This document shows positions 37,577-46,506 of a DNA stretch of 64,000 nt, one piece after another. Where the stretch lies: positions 889,501 through 953,500 of the forward strand of contig CP058414.1 of NCBI GenBank assembly GCA_013391845.1. The letters are read 5' to 3'. The notes under the pieces are model-generated. The model was not told where the DNA came from and searched no databases. It saw only the letters and a list, made by a program, of their open reading frames with translations. Numbering within the stretch: the stretch's first letter is position 1; every line of letters begins with the position of its first letter. The stretch comes from Pseudoalteromonas shioyasakiensis. Its GTDB lineage: Bacteria; Pseudomonadota; Gammaproteobacteria; Enterobacterales; Alteromonadaceae. The position numbers and the translations under genes were made by a program.

Positions 37577-38554
37577 ATGAGCACAACGACATTAAACCGC
37601 CGTTTTTCCGTGGCACCCATGCTGGATTGGACTGATCGTCACTGTCGAACCTTTCACCGTAAAATGACTAAGCACGCTGTGCTTTACACTGAGATGGTGA
37701 CAACAGGCGCTATTTTATTTGGTAAAGGCGATTACTTACACTTTAATGAGCATGAAGGGCCAGTCGCATTGCAACTTGGTGGATCAGATCCTGAAGCTTT
37801 GGCTAAGTGTGCAAAATTAGCGGCAGAGCGCGGCTATCATGAAGTTAATTTAAATGTGGGCTGTCCGTCTGATCGCGTGCAAAATGGTCGTTTTGGTGCT
37901 TGTTTAATGGCTGAGCCTAAACTGGTTGCTGACTGCGTTGCTGCAATGAAGGCCGAAGTGACTATTCCTGTTACGGTTAAAACTCGTATTGGTATTGATG
38001 AGCAAGATTCGTATGAGTTTTTATGTGCCTTAATAGAAGCAAGTCATGATGTTGGTTGTGATGACTTTATTATTCATGCGCGTAAGGCATGGCTAAATGG
38101 CTTAAGCCCAAAAGAAAATCGTGAGATCCCACCTCTTGATTATCCTCGCGTTTATCAGCTGAAAAAAGATTACCCGCAACTTCACTTAAGTTTAAATGGT
38201 GGCGTGAAAACAATTGCTGATAGCGTAGCTCACCTTGAGTATGTTGATGGCATTATGATTGGTCGTGAGGCGTATAGTAATCCGTTTATTTTGTCTGAGG
38301 TTGACGAAAACATTTATGGTGATGAAGCCTTTACGCTAAGTCGTCATCAGGTTGTACGCTCGATGTACGACTACATTGAAGATGAAATGAGTAAAGGCGC
38401 TAACTTTTGGCATATTGCTCGCCACATGTTGGGGATTTTCCAAGGCCAACCTGGGGCGCGTGGTTTTAGACGCCACCTTTCAGAAAAGGGTCATGGTAAA
38501 GCGGCTGATTTATCTGTTATGGATAAAGCCTTGAGTTTTGTCCCAGAAGCCTAA
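37577..38554 (+). CDS. dusA: tRNA-dihydrouridine(20/20a) synthase DusA
   Basis: A 325-residue FMN TIM-barrel enzyme that reduces U20/U20a in tRNA D-loops with [21 protein letters not shown], the catalytic cysteine in [19 protein letters not shown], and KTRIGID follow the DusA subfamily closely. A terminator lies 15 bases after the stop. Confidence 0.95.
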   Translation: MSTTTLNRRFSVAPMLDWTDRHCRTFHRKMTKHAVLYTEMVTTGAILFGKGDYLHFNEHEGPVALQLGGSDPEALAKCAKLAAERGYHEVNLNVGCPSDRVQNGRFGACLMAEPKLVADCVAAMKAEVTIPVTVKTRIGIDEQDSYEFLCALIEASHDVGCDDFIIHARKAWLNGLSPKENREIPPLDYPRVYQLKKDYPQLHLSLNGGVKTIADSVAHLEYVDGIMIGREAYSNPFILSEVDENIYGDEAFTLSRHQVVRSMYDYIEDEMSKGANFWHIARHMLGIFQGQPGARGFRRHLSEKGHGKAADLSVMDKALSFVPEA

Positions 38555-38568
38555 TCAAATATCCTATT

Positions 38569-38595
38569 AAAAAGCCACATTTCGTGGCTTTTTTT
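38569..38595 (+). terminator. Terminator of dusA
   Basis: AAAAAGCCAC, loop ATTTC, GTGGCTTTTTTT. Confidence 0.88.
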
Positions 38596-38730
38596 GATCC
38601 TAAAATTTAGTGAAAAAGTTAATTTTTTAGTCAAATTAGTTATTTTTCATTCAGTCACTAGTCAGCCAAAATCTCAATAAGTCCACTTCAACTGATTGTA
38701 TTTAAATAATAAATTTTGTTTATTCGTTAG

Positions 38731-38747
38731 TTGGCACAAGAATTGGA
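38731..38747 (+). promoter_or_regulatory. Sigma-54 promoter candidate for the psp operon
   Basis: TTGGCACAAGAATTGGA has the -24 GG (TGGCAC) and -12 TTG elements at the required spacing; the -12 GC is GG here. It lies 43 bases before pspA. psp operons are driven by sigma 54 and PspF in enterobacteria. rpoN is in this window. No pspF lies next to pspA. Confidence 0.65.
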
Positions 38748-38789
38748 ATCTCCTAGCTGTATTAACCCAATAATCAACAGGAGAGTCAC

Positions 38790-39464
38790 ATGGGTGTATT
38801 AAATCGCGTAAATGACATTATTCAGGCAAACCTTTCTGCAGCATTAGATAAAGCTGAAGATCCTGAAAAGTTACTTAATCTACTCGTGCAAGAAATGCAG
38901 GATGCACTGACTGAATGCCGTGCAACCGCTGCGACATTTTTAACGCAAGAAAAGCAAATGAAGCGCGAAATCGCAGCTAAACAAGCGAAAGTAGCTGACT
39001 GGCAAGCTAAAGCAGAAAAAGCACTAAGTAAAGATCGTGATGATCTTGCCAAAGCTGCGTTAGTTGAAAAGCAGCGTTTAACGACAGAAATCGAAGCGCA
39101 ACAAGCTGAAATGGATAAAGTTGCTGAGTCACTCGCAAAATTGACAGAAGACTGCCAGCGTTTACAAAACAAGCTTGCGGATGCAAAAGCCAAACAGCTG
39201 ACTTACATGCAAAAAGAACGCGTTGTTACAGCACGTTTAAAGGTTAAAGAGCAGCTGCATAGCAGTAAAGTTGAAGATGCATTAGCACGTTTTGACTACT
39301 TAGAGCAGCGCGTTGAAAACATTGAGTCACAAGTTGAAGCGTATGAACTTACGCAAAGTGATGCCGCAAATTCAACAGCAGCGCAAATCGCTGCCCTTGA
39401 GAAAGATGAAGCAATCGATAAACAGCTTGCTGATTTAAAAGCAACGATGAAGCAGTCGGCTTAG
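38790..39464 (+). CDS. pspA: Phage shock protein A
   Basis: A 224-residue ESCRT-III-like peripheral membrane protein that stabilises damaged inner membrane. An N-terminal amphipathic helix (MGVLNRVNDIIQANLSAAL) is followed by a long coiled coil with LLNLLVQEMQDAL. Length matches E. coli PspA (222). It is first in a three-gene run with pspC and a small membrane protein. Confidence 0.94.
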   Translation: MGVLNRVNDIIQANLSAALDKAEDPEKLLNLLVQEMQDALTECRATAATFLTQEKQMKREIAAKQAKVADWQAKAEKALSKDRDDLAKAALVEKQRLTTEIEAQQAEMDKVAESLAKLTEDCQRLQNKLADAKAKQLTYMQKERVVTARLKVKEQLHSSKVEDALARFDYLEQRVENIESQVEAYELTQSDAANSTAAQIAALEKDEAIDKQLADLKATMKQSA

Positions 39465-39471
39465 GAGGTTT

Positions 39472-39681
39472 ATGATGAATACTTATCACACATCGACACG
39501 TTGGTACCGTGATCTGAGTAACAAAAAGATCTCGGGTGTGTGTAGCGGACTCGCTGCACGCTTAGGCTTCCCTGTGTGGTCAACCCGTTTGGTAATGATC
39601 ATACTACTTATTCAAATGCCGCTGTTAATTGGCGTGGGTTACTTAGTGGCTCATTGCACTTTACCAGTAAAAGGCTACTAG
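39472..39681 (+). CDS. pspC: PspC domain membrane protein
   Basis: A 69-residue protein with the PspC core: a polar start, KKISGVCSGLAARLGFPVWSTRLVMII, then one or two membrane segments. It lacks the longer C-terminal part of E. coli PspC (119 aa). AGGAGG lies two bases before a double ATG; the second (39475) has better spacing. There is no pspB between it and pspA. Confidence 0.88.
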   Translation: MMNTYHTSTRWYRDLSNKKISGVCSGLAARLGFPVWSTRLVMIILLIQMPLLIGVGYLVAHCTLPVKGY

Positions 39682-39690
39682 GAGTCGATC

Positions 39691-40017
39691 ATGAAAACGT
39701 TAGCTATCATCGTTCTAGCAATGTTACTACTATGCACTGATGTAGTTTCATTTGTATCGTTTGACTCATGGCAGTTGCCCTTATCAATTGCTGATATGAG
39801 TTGGGCGGGCCTTGAGGTCATCGGAGCAATTGTAGCTGTGATTGCTGTCGTTGCTGGTGTTGCGCTATTCACTATTGGTCTACTTGGCGCAGGTGTTGTT
39901 GCTCTGATTGGTGTTGTGCTTGCGTTTTTATTTGGCTCAGTAATGATTGCATGGCCTCTTTTATTGATCGCAGCATTGTGTTGGTTGATCGCCGATAACA
40001 AAAAATCACCAGCTTAA
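39691..40017 (+). CDS. Small membrane protein of the psp operon (108 aa)
   Basis: A protein with three predicted membrane segments (about residues 1-20, 40-68 and 70-100), rich in Val, Ala and Gly. GGAG precedes the ATG nine bases after pspC. I recognise no family. It occupies the position of pspB/pspD-type genes in other psp operons without resembling them. Confidence 0.65.
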   Translation: MKTLAIIVLAMLLLCTDVVSFVSFDSWQLPLSIADMSWAGLEVIGAIVAVIAVVAGVALFTIGLLGAGVVALIGVVLAFLFGSVMIAWPLLLIAALCWLIADNKKSPA

Positions 40018-40097
40018 GGTACTATTAAACTGCCTTAATACATAAAATATGCTAAATTTAGCGGGTAAGTTAATGTCTTAACAAGGATTAAAACATA

Positions 40098-40604
40098 ATG
40101 AAACTATGGCCCGCACTCTCTTTTCTTACCGCAAGTTTAATCACGAGTACCTTTTCATTTGCCCATAGTGGCCATGACCATAACGATGTTGCTGAAGTAA
40201 CCGTAAGCAACGCGCAGGTACGTGAGTTTTTACCAGCCAGTAAAGCAAGTGTTGCTTATTTAACTATTACCAACCCAAGTGAGCATGCAACAGTACTAAC
40301 TAAAGCGGAACTGGATGGTTTAGGACGTGTTGAAATCCATCAGCATACCCATGTTGATGGCATGATGAAAATGGAGCAGGTTTTATCATTAAAGATCGAT
40401 GGTCATAGCAGTGTTGAGTTTAAACCAGGTGGTTATCACTTAATGGTGTTTGAACCTGAAGATCAACTAAAAGCAGGGCAAGAGCGTAAACTCACGCTAT
40501 ATTTTAATGATGGCAATCGAGTTTTCACCCAAGCCAAAGTTGTGTCTTTACAAGAAATGTCTGAACAGGCAGCACAAAAAAGTAAAGAGCACTCACATCA
40601 CTAG
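40098..40604 (+). CDS. PCu(A)C periplasmic copper chaperone
   Basis: A 168-residue protein with a signal peptide (1-22, ending SFA) and a His-rich start to the mature protein (HSGHDH). The copper motif is complete: His (EIHQHTH), two Met (MMKMEQV) and a distal HLM (YHLMVF), the H-x-M pattern of PCu(A)C. It delivers Cu(I), typically to cytochrome oxidase CuA. A further HSHH tail may bind metal. It is followed by DUF2333 and beta-barrel genes spaced closely. Confidence 0.88.
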   Translation: MKLWPALSFLTASLITSTFSFAHSGHDHNDVAEVTVSNAQVREFLPASKASVAYLTITNPSEHATVLTKAELDGLGRVEIHQHTHVDGMMKMEQVLSLKIDGHSSVEFKPGGYHLMVFEPEDQLKAGQERKLTLYFNDGNRVFTQAKVVSLQEMSEQAAQKSKEHSHH

Positions 40605-40612
40605 GAGGTATT

Positions 40613-41599
40613 ATGTCTGAGCATAAAGGAAAAATAGCCAGTGCATTACTTATTGTATTAATTATTTTTTACGCGATTGCTGTTTACTGGAGTAGTGAGC
40701 CGGATCGCATGGATGTTGTTAGCAAGGCAAAACAAGAAGCGCAACTGCGTGGCGAAAAGTTTGTCACTGGCTACACAACAACGTCAACACTGATTGATGT
40801 TGCAAGTACATTGTTAAATAAGCCTGGTGGTTATTTATCAAATGATATGATGCCACCTAGTGTGATGATGGATAATATGCCTGCCTGGGAATACGGCGCA
40901 CTTGAGATGACCCGTGATTTAGTGTTGTCTATGCGTAAAGACTTCAGCCGTTCACAATCGCAATCTACTGAGCATGAAGCTCTAAAAAAAGCCCAGCCAC
41001 AGTTTAACATTAGCTCTGTTGCATGGGCATGGCCGAGTGCTGAAACAGAGTATCAAAAGGGCATTGATTTATTGGTAGTGTACCGTACTCAAATAGCGGA
41101 TCAGAACGATCGTGATAGCCAGTTTTATGCCCGTGCTGATAATTTACGCAGCTGGTTAAAAGAAGCTGAAAAGCGACTTGGCAGCTTAAGTCAGCGATTA
41201 AGCGCGAGTGTTGGTCAAGACCGTTTGAATACAGATTTAGCTGGCGACACTGCAGCTCATCAAGCAACTTATACACCTTTGCAAAACCAAGTGAAAACAT
41301 CTTGGTGGCAAATTGATGATGTGTTTTATGAATCTCGTGGTGCAACGTGGGCATTACTGCACTTTTTACAAGCGGTTGAATATGATTTTGCTGATGTATT
41401 AGAAAAGAAAAATGCTCGTGTTAGTCTGCAACAAATTATTCGTGAATTAGAGGCCACACAAGAAACAGTGTGGAGCCCAATGATTTTAAATGGCAGTGGC
41501 TTTGGTTTTGTAGCTAACCACTCATTGGTCATGGCGAATTATATTTCTCGAGCCAATGCGGCTCTAATTGAACTTAGCGAACTTTTAGCGCAAGGATAA
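40613..41599 (+). CDS. DUF2333 membrane-anchored protein
   Basis: A 328-residue protein with one N-terminal membrane helix (about 10-28) and a large, helical periplasmic region. It fits DUF2333 (GGYLSNDMMPPSVMMDNMPAW, and GATWALLHFLQAVEYDF). Function unknown. GGAGG precedes the ATG, nine bases after the copper chaperone, so the two are probably co-transcribed. Confidence 0.82.
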   Translation: MSEHKGKIASALLIVLIIFYAIAVYWSSEPDRMDVVSKAKQEAQLRGEKFVTGYTTTSTLIDVASTLLNKPGGYLSNDMMPPSVMMDNMPAWEYGALEMTRDLVLSMRKDFSRSQSQSTEHEALKKAQPQFNISSVAWAWPSAETEYQKGIDLLVVYRTQIADQNDRDSQFYARADNLRSWLKEAEKRLGSLSQRLSASVGQDRLNTDLAGDTAAHQATYTPLQNQVKTSWWQIDDVFYESRGATWALLHFLQAVEYDFADVLEKKNARVSLQQIIRELEATQETVWSPMILNGSGFGFVANHSLVMANYISRANAALIELSELLAQG

Positions 41600-41600
41600 A

Positions 41601-42371
41601 ATGATGAAAAAGTACTGTTTAGCAGCAGCCCTTTCAATGGCTTGTTTAGCCCCAACAGCGCAAGCTGATACATTATTAGGTTTATACTTAGGTGTTGATG
41701 GCTGGCAATCAGATAACAGCGGTAGCTTTGCTCAAGACGGAAACTTACAAAGCTTTAAATTTGATGATGAAACGTTTACGAGCTACTACGCAGCGCTTGA
41801 GCACCCAGTGCCGTTAGTACCAAACATTAAACTAAAATACACTGAGCTTGAGTTAAATGGTGATACCACCCTAGATGAAACCTTTAGCTTTGGTGGTTCA
41901 GATTACGTTGTAGGTACGCAAGTAGGCACTGTCAGCGATTTATCACACATCGACTATATTCTCTATTACGAAATCTTTGATAATGATTTAGTTTCTATTG
42001 ATTTAGGTGTGAATGCGAAACAATTCGACGGTGAAATTACGGTAACGGGTACATCGCAAGATGGTGGCCAAAACACGACTGAGCGAGTTGATTTCTCTGG
42101 TTTCGTACCTTTAGTTTATGGCCGTGCTGAAGTTGGCTTACCATTAACGGGTTTAAGCGTATTCTTTGAAGGTAGTTTACTTGCTATTGACGATAGCAAA
42201 ATTCAAGACTATCAGGCGGGCATTGCATACGCTTTACTTGATAACTTAGCAATTGATATGGATATTAAAGCCGGCTACCGCTCAATGACATTAGAGCTTG
42301 ATGATATTGATGATATCTACACAGACTTAGATGCATCAGGCCCATTTGCGGGTATTCAAATCCACTTCTAA
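41601..42371 (+). CDS. TIGR04219-type outer-membrane beta-barrel protein
   Basis: A 256-residue protein with a signal peptide (residues 1-23, ending AQA), a beta-rich body with alternating hydrophobic strands and a terminal aromatic strand (AGIQIHF), as expected for a small outer-membrane barrel. It fits the TIGR04219 family. One base separates it from the DUF2333 gene. Function unknown. Confidence 0.8.
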   Translation: MMKKYCLAAALSMACLAPTAQADTLLGLYLGVDGWQSDNSGSFAQDGNLQSFKFDDETFTSYYAALEHPVPLVPNIKLKYTELELNGDTTLDETFSFGGSDYVVGTQVGTVSDLSHIDYILYYEIFDNDLVSIDLGVNAKQFDGEITVTGTSQDGGQNTTERVDFSGFVPLVYGRAEVGLPLTGLSVFFEGSLLAIDDSKIQDYQAGIAYALLDNLAIDMDIKAGYRSMTLELDDIDDIYTDLDASGPFAGIQIHF

Positions 42372-42404
42372 TCGAGCCATTCGATTTATACTAAGCTGGC
42401 TGCT

Positions 42405-43292
42405 TTATTTTAAAGCTTGCCAGCTTACTTCAAATTCATCTTCTAATGCTGTTGATAATATTTGCTTATAAGCTTTGTTTATTGGCGATGCAATTAACTT
42501 TCGTAACTCATCACCCGTTTGAGTAAACTTATAATAACTGAGTACCAAGTCATTACTTTTCGCTATTAGAACTAAGCGTTGATTCATAAAGCTCAGTACT
42601 AGTTCTTGGCCAGCTTTTAAAACGGCTGATTCGATTTCTTTTCGGTATAGTAAGTTAATATCCATTAAGGTAAGAATATCAGGAAAGCTAACGGGAGTTT
42701 TTCCTAAGTTAAATGACACTTTGTTACCCTTTCTGAGCAAATCAAACAGCGATGGTTTTTTATAAAAGCCGAGTAAAATTAAGTGGCTGTTGTCTTTTTC
42801 ATTAAAGCCACACAGTGATGTACAGCGTTGAAGGGCATCAGCTTCTCGCTGAGTCATGTGTTTAAGTGTTTGCAGGCTTTTAATTGAAAAGGTACCCGGT
42901 GAGACTGTTTCACCTGCTAGTATTTTCGCCCACAGTTTCTGCATTGATGAGTTCGCTGTGTCTTCACATAAACTAATAAAACGCTCTATCCAATCAAAAT
43001 CGGGCTGTTGTTGACCAGTAACATCCGGGCAAAAAGCCATGGCCATCGACATAATGGTTTCGATATTTTCTTGGCGCTTTATAAATTGAATTTCTTGGCG
43101 AGTTTGGGCGCGCTCTAAAAGGCTGGCTTGAGCTCTTATTTGATAGGCTAGCTGTTGCTGACCTTGTGCTGAGTAGCTGTCATTATCAGCATGGTTAATC
43201 CTAGCCGATGGGGCTTTATGAATTGGATAGCCGAGCTGATTTTCTATGATATTAGCAAGATTAACTCTCGCTTGAGCTGCTTTCACTGTCAT
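42405..43292 (-). CDS. TIGR03899 family protein
   Basis: A protein of about 295 residues that resembles the TIGR03899 conserved family of Vibrio and Shewanella. It has a helical N-terminal part (ARVNLANIIENQLGYPI) and the block WIERFISLCEDTANSSMQKLWAKILAGETVSPGTFS near residues 120-155. No catalytic motif or membrane segment. Start taken as the ATG at 43292; the frame opens at TTG 43301. It overlaps the end of the SRPBCC gene by 32 bases. Confidence 0.75.
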   Translation of the reverse strand: MTVKAAQARVNLANIIENQLGYPIHKAPSARINHADNDSYSAQGQQQLAYQIRAQASLLERAQTRQEIQFIKRQENIETIMSMAMAFCPDVTGQQQPDFDWIERFISLCEDTANSSMQKLWAKILAGETVSPGTFSIKSLQTLKHMTQREADALQRCTSLCGFNEKDNSHLILLGFYKKPSLFDLLRKGNKVSFNLGKTPVSFPDILTLMDINLLYRKEIESAVLKAGQELVLSFMNQRLVLIAKSNDLVLSYYKFTQTGDELRKLIASPINKAYKQILSTALEDEFEVSWQALK

Positions 43293-43836
43293 CGGTAGCA
43301 ATCGCCTTGTCTTTTGTTGCTAACTGCGCATGGGTTTTGATGTTATTGAGCGCCAGCTTTACTGTGTTATTGAGAATATACTGGCTTAATAAAGCAAGGT
43401 AGCCACCAATAATTGGGGTATTAACCTCACCATTTAGTGAACACTCAATATTAACGTTATCGCCTTCAGGTAAATAGCGGATAGTGCCTTGGGTAATGTG
43501 TTCTTTATTAAATAATATATTAAATGAAAGCTGAGTATTGTCGAGTTGGGTGATGGTCATTTCACCTTCGCCAAAGCGACTTTGCCAAAATTGATGTGCA
43601 CCAACGCCCTGACTTGGCTCAGCAATGATAAATTTAATGCTCGGGTCCACTGCCTGCCATGGTTGCCACTTTGGCCATTGACTAAAGTCGCCAACAAGAC
43701 TCGCAATCTCGGCGCTGCTTGCGTTCACTTTAATTGACTTGTGAACTGTATATTGCGGTGAAAGCATCAGTCCAATGACAAGTGAGATCAGAATGCCGAT
43801 AAAAATCGCTTTTAGGGTAAAAATGAGTATTTTAAT
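43261..43836 (-). CDS. Membrane-anchored SRPBCC (START-like) protein, apparent AUU start
   Basis: The SRPBCC domain begins around SPQYTVHKSIKVNASSAEIA and has the usual FSQWPKWQPWQ. An ATG exists at 43767, but the frame stays open upstream for 23 more codons that encode IKILIFTLKAIFIGILISLV, a membrane anchor typical of this family. The extension has no ATG, GTG or TTG before an in-frame stop. AGGTGAG lies three bases before an ATT at 43836, a near-ideal site. The product would have 191 residues. SRPBCC domains bind hydrophobic ligands; the ligand is unknown. Confidence 0.75.
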   Translation of the reverse strand: MKILIFTLKAIFIGILISLVIGLMLSPQYTVHKSIKVNASSAEIASLVGDFSQWPKWQPWQAVDPSIKFIIAEPSQGVGAHQFWQSRFGEGEMTITQLDNTQLSFNILFNKEHITQGTIRYLPEGDNVNIECSLNGEVNTPIIGGYLALLSQYILNNTVKLALNNIKTHAQLATKDKAIATDDSESSSSES

Positions 43837-44026
43837 AGTCTCACCTCAGGCAATTGTTTTATAACTTTCATAACATTATACGTAACATAGACTATAATCT
43901 GTTTGATACTATATAAGCTATCACTAATGTATCATAGTTAAATAAGTGATAGAATTTTGAGCGTCGCTGTAAAATGGAGTGGAACCATGGTTACAGTATT
44001 ATGGGCATCACTCTAAGGAATTATTA

Positions 44027-46222
44027 ATGGCATCAGAGAGTAACGACTTTTTGTTTAGTGACCAAGATGACGAACAGTTAGTGGATGAAACTGTCTCTGA
44101 TTTTTGGGACGTATTAATTGTCGATGATGATCCAGAAATACATTCAGTGACTAAGCTTGCTCTTTCAGGGGTTGAGTTCTGGGACAAAGGCTTGCGGTTC
44201 CACCATGCCTATTCAGGTGCAGAAGCACTCGAATTACTTAAAAATGACCATTCGATTTCGGTGATTTTACTTGATGTAGTCATGGAGTCAGATGATGCTG
44301 GCTTAAAAGTTGTAAAGCAAGTTAGAGAATGCCTCAAAAATCACAACGTGCGAATTATTTTACGAACCGGACAACCAGGTTATGCACCTGAAGAAAAGGT
44401 TATCCGCGAATACGATATAAACGACTATAAAACCAAAACAGAACTAACACGCAGTAAGCTTATTACTGCACTTGTTACTGCTATTCGCTCATATGAGCAA
44501 GTTTGTCAGCTAGAATTTCAAAGCCGCGCTTTAAATAATATTTTGTATGCATCAAAAGCCATTCTTGGTTTTACCGATATCAAAGCTTTTTCGATGGCGG
44601 TTATCAAACAGCTTTCAATTATTTTGGATTGTGAACCGCAAGGCTTACTGTGTGGTTCAATCGAAGATGATAATCAGGTTTATGTTTTAGGCGGTTGCGC
44701 TCAATACAATGATTTTATAGGTCAAGGTGTTGAGCAACTTGATGATGGTCGTATCATCATGCAAGTGAATAATTGCTTGGCGCAAGGTGAACATCAACAT
44801 ACGGATATTGACAGTACATACTTACTCAAAAGTAAAAATCGCCAAGCAGCTATTTACTTAGAAACCGAGCACACGCCAAGTCCTTCGCAATTACAATTTG
44901 CCGAGATATTCCTGACTAATGTCAGTGTTGGTCTTGATAATGTTAGATTGTTCAACCGTTTACGCGATGCTGCATATAAAGATATTTTAACTGGCTTATC
45001 GAATCGTAATGATTTCATGAATAAAGTTGAGCGTTACTATCAACCGGGTAAAAGTGATTTTGTATTTTTATTAATTGATGTTGCGCAATTCTCTGATATT
45101 AATAACGGCTTAGGTCAAGAGATCGGTAACTTATTACTGAACGCAATTGTCGATAGGTTACAACAAGAGTACCCTAATGCTGAGTTGCTCTCACGTATTG
45201 GTGCAGATGTGTTCGGTCTATTGTTACCAGTTAATGAGTGTGATGTTGAGCTACTTCGCGAGCATTTAAGTTTGCCTTTTAATACGGGCGAACACATTTT
45301 GCCAATCAATTTTAACATCGGTTTATGTTATCAAGGTGACTTTCAAAAAGCGGGAATTGAGACATTAAAACTGGGATACATTGCTCTTAACCAAGCTAAA
45401 AAACAATCTTCTGAAATGGTGGTGACTTATACCCCAGATATGGAAGAGAAAATGGCGTGGCGTTTAGGTATCATCAGACAACTTCGCCAAGATTTCGAAC
45501 AACGTAAATTAGAGGTTTGGTTTCAGCCGCAACTTGATTTAAATACCCTTGAGATTATTGGCTGCGAAGCGCTGCTTCGTTGGCCTTCGGGTAATGGTCA
45601 GTATATTTCACCGGCGATTTTCGTTCCTATGGCTGAAGATGCAGGCTTAATTGTTGATATAGGCCAGTGGGTGCTAGAGCAAGCATGTTTGCAGCAAAAG
45701 CGCTTAGAAGCATTAGGCTTTTCAATAAGTATTGCTGTGAATGTGTCGGTGCCACAATTTAAAGTTAAAGGCTATGCACAGCAAGTTAAAGACACTTTAA
45801 CAAAATACAATGTAGAGCCGCAGTTTATCGAACTTGAAGTAACCGAAAGTGTGGTTATGGATGAACTAGCTAATGTGATCACGACATTAAAAGAGCTTAA
45901 AGAGTTTGGCATTGAGATTGCGATTGATGACTTTGGTACAGGGTTCTCGTCGTTGAGTTATTTGCAAAAATTGCCGCTTGATAGACTTAAAATTGATCGT
46001 GCTTTTATTAAAGATTTACCAGGTCAAGATTGTCAGGCGATTGCAGCGTTAATTATTTCTCTTGGTGCAAGGTTAGGCTTAAAAACTATTGCAGAAGGGG
46101 TCGAAACACAAGCGCAAGCAGATTATTTAGCCCAGCTTGGCTGTGATGAAGTGCAAGGCTTCATGTACGCTAAGCCTATGCCAGAAAAAGAGTTAATTAC
46201 CTACCTGCAAGCTAAGCAATAG
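44027..46222 (+). CDS. Response regulator with DUF3369, GGDEF and EAL domains
   Basis: A 731-residue protein. A receiver domain (about 20-150; IVDDDPEIH, phospho-acceptor in ILLDVVMESD) is followed by DUF3369 (about 150-320), GGDEF (about 325-475) and EAL (about 485-725). The GGDEF motif is degenerate (SRIGADVFG), so cyclase activity is unlikely. EAL is intact (EALLRW; DDFGTGFSS; EGVETQAQ), so c-di-GMP hydrolysis to pGpG is expected, controlled by phosphorylation. No histidine kinase gene is adjacent. ATG at 44027 follows AAGGAA; the frame from 43979 is not used. Confidence 0.92.
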   Translation: MASESNDFLFSDQDDEQLVDETVSDFWDVLIVDDDPEIHSVTKLALSGVEFWDKGLRFHHAYSGAEALELLKNDHSISVILLDVVMESDDAGLKVVKQVRECLKNHNVRIILRTGQPGYAPEEKVIREYDINDYKTKTELTRSKLITALVTAIRSYEQVCQLEFQSRALNNILYASKAILGFTDIKAFSMAVIKQLSIILDCEPQGLLCGSIEDDNQVYVLGGCAQYNDFIGQGVEQLDDGRIIMQVNNCLAQGEHQHTDIDSTYLLKSKNRQAAIYLETEHTPSPSQLQFAEIFLTNVSVGLDNVRLFNRLRDAAYKDILTGLSNRNDFMNKVERYYQPGKSDFVFLLIDVAQFSDINNGLGQEIGNLLLNAIVDRLQQEYPNAELLSRIGADVFGLLLPVNECDVELLREHLSLPFNTGEHILPINFNIGLCYQGDFQKAGIETLKLGYIALNQAKKQSSEMVVTYTPDMEEKMAWRLGIIRQLRQDFEQRKLEVWFQPQLDLNTLEIIGCEALLRWPSGNGQYISPAIFVPMAEDAGLIVDIGQWVLEQACLQQKRLEALGFSISIAVNVSVPQFKVKGYAQQVKDTLTKYNVEPQFIELEVTESVVMDELANVITTLKELKEFGIEIAIDDFGTGFSSLSYLQKLPLDRLKIDRAFIKDLPGQDCQAIAALIISLGARLGLKTIAEGVETQAQADYLAQLGCDEVQGFMYAKPMPEKELITYLQAKQ

Positions 46223-46254
46223 CTAGTTACAGTAAGTGCATATGAATTAAACAG

Positions 46255-46284
46255 CGCCCTTCCACGTGAAGGGCGTTTTGTTTT
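46255..46284 (+). terminator. Terminator after the EAL regulator
   Basis: CGCCCTTC, loop CACGT, GAAGGGCG, then TTTTGTTTTC. Confidence 0.85.
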
Positions 46285-46309
46285 CTATAATAATGCATAA
46301 GAGTGGGGT

Positions 46310-46477
46310 ATAATACCAACCCGCGATAATACTTAGTCATTTTGAGAGATTAAACCTGTCGCTACCTGCGTTAAAAATTTCTGATTTAGAACAACTAAAT
46401 AACGAAATTTTTGCCTTGTTATCAACGAGGTTTTATTGCCTCAAAATAGACCACTTAATTAAGCGAATTGGTATAAT
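46310..46477. mobile_element. TACCAATTCGC-type MITE, long copy 1 (158 bp)
   Basis: The element runs from ACCAACCCGC (46315) to GCGAATTGGT (46472) with ATAAT duplicated on both sides (46310-46314, 46473-46477). It is 158 bases, the same length as the copy at 63070, with the same middle block that is absent from the copy at 19922. No transposase is encoded. Confidence 0.75.
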
Positions 46478-46506
46478 TCGCCCCTTTTGTTAGCAGAGTA
46501 CACTTT

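Noticed and set aside
42393..42426. Terminator AAGCTGGC/GCCAGCTT after the TIGR04219 gene
   Set aside because: The arms pair, but the loop is long, there is no T run and it overlaps the end of the TIGR03899 gene.
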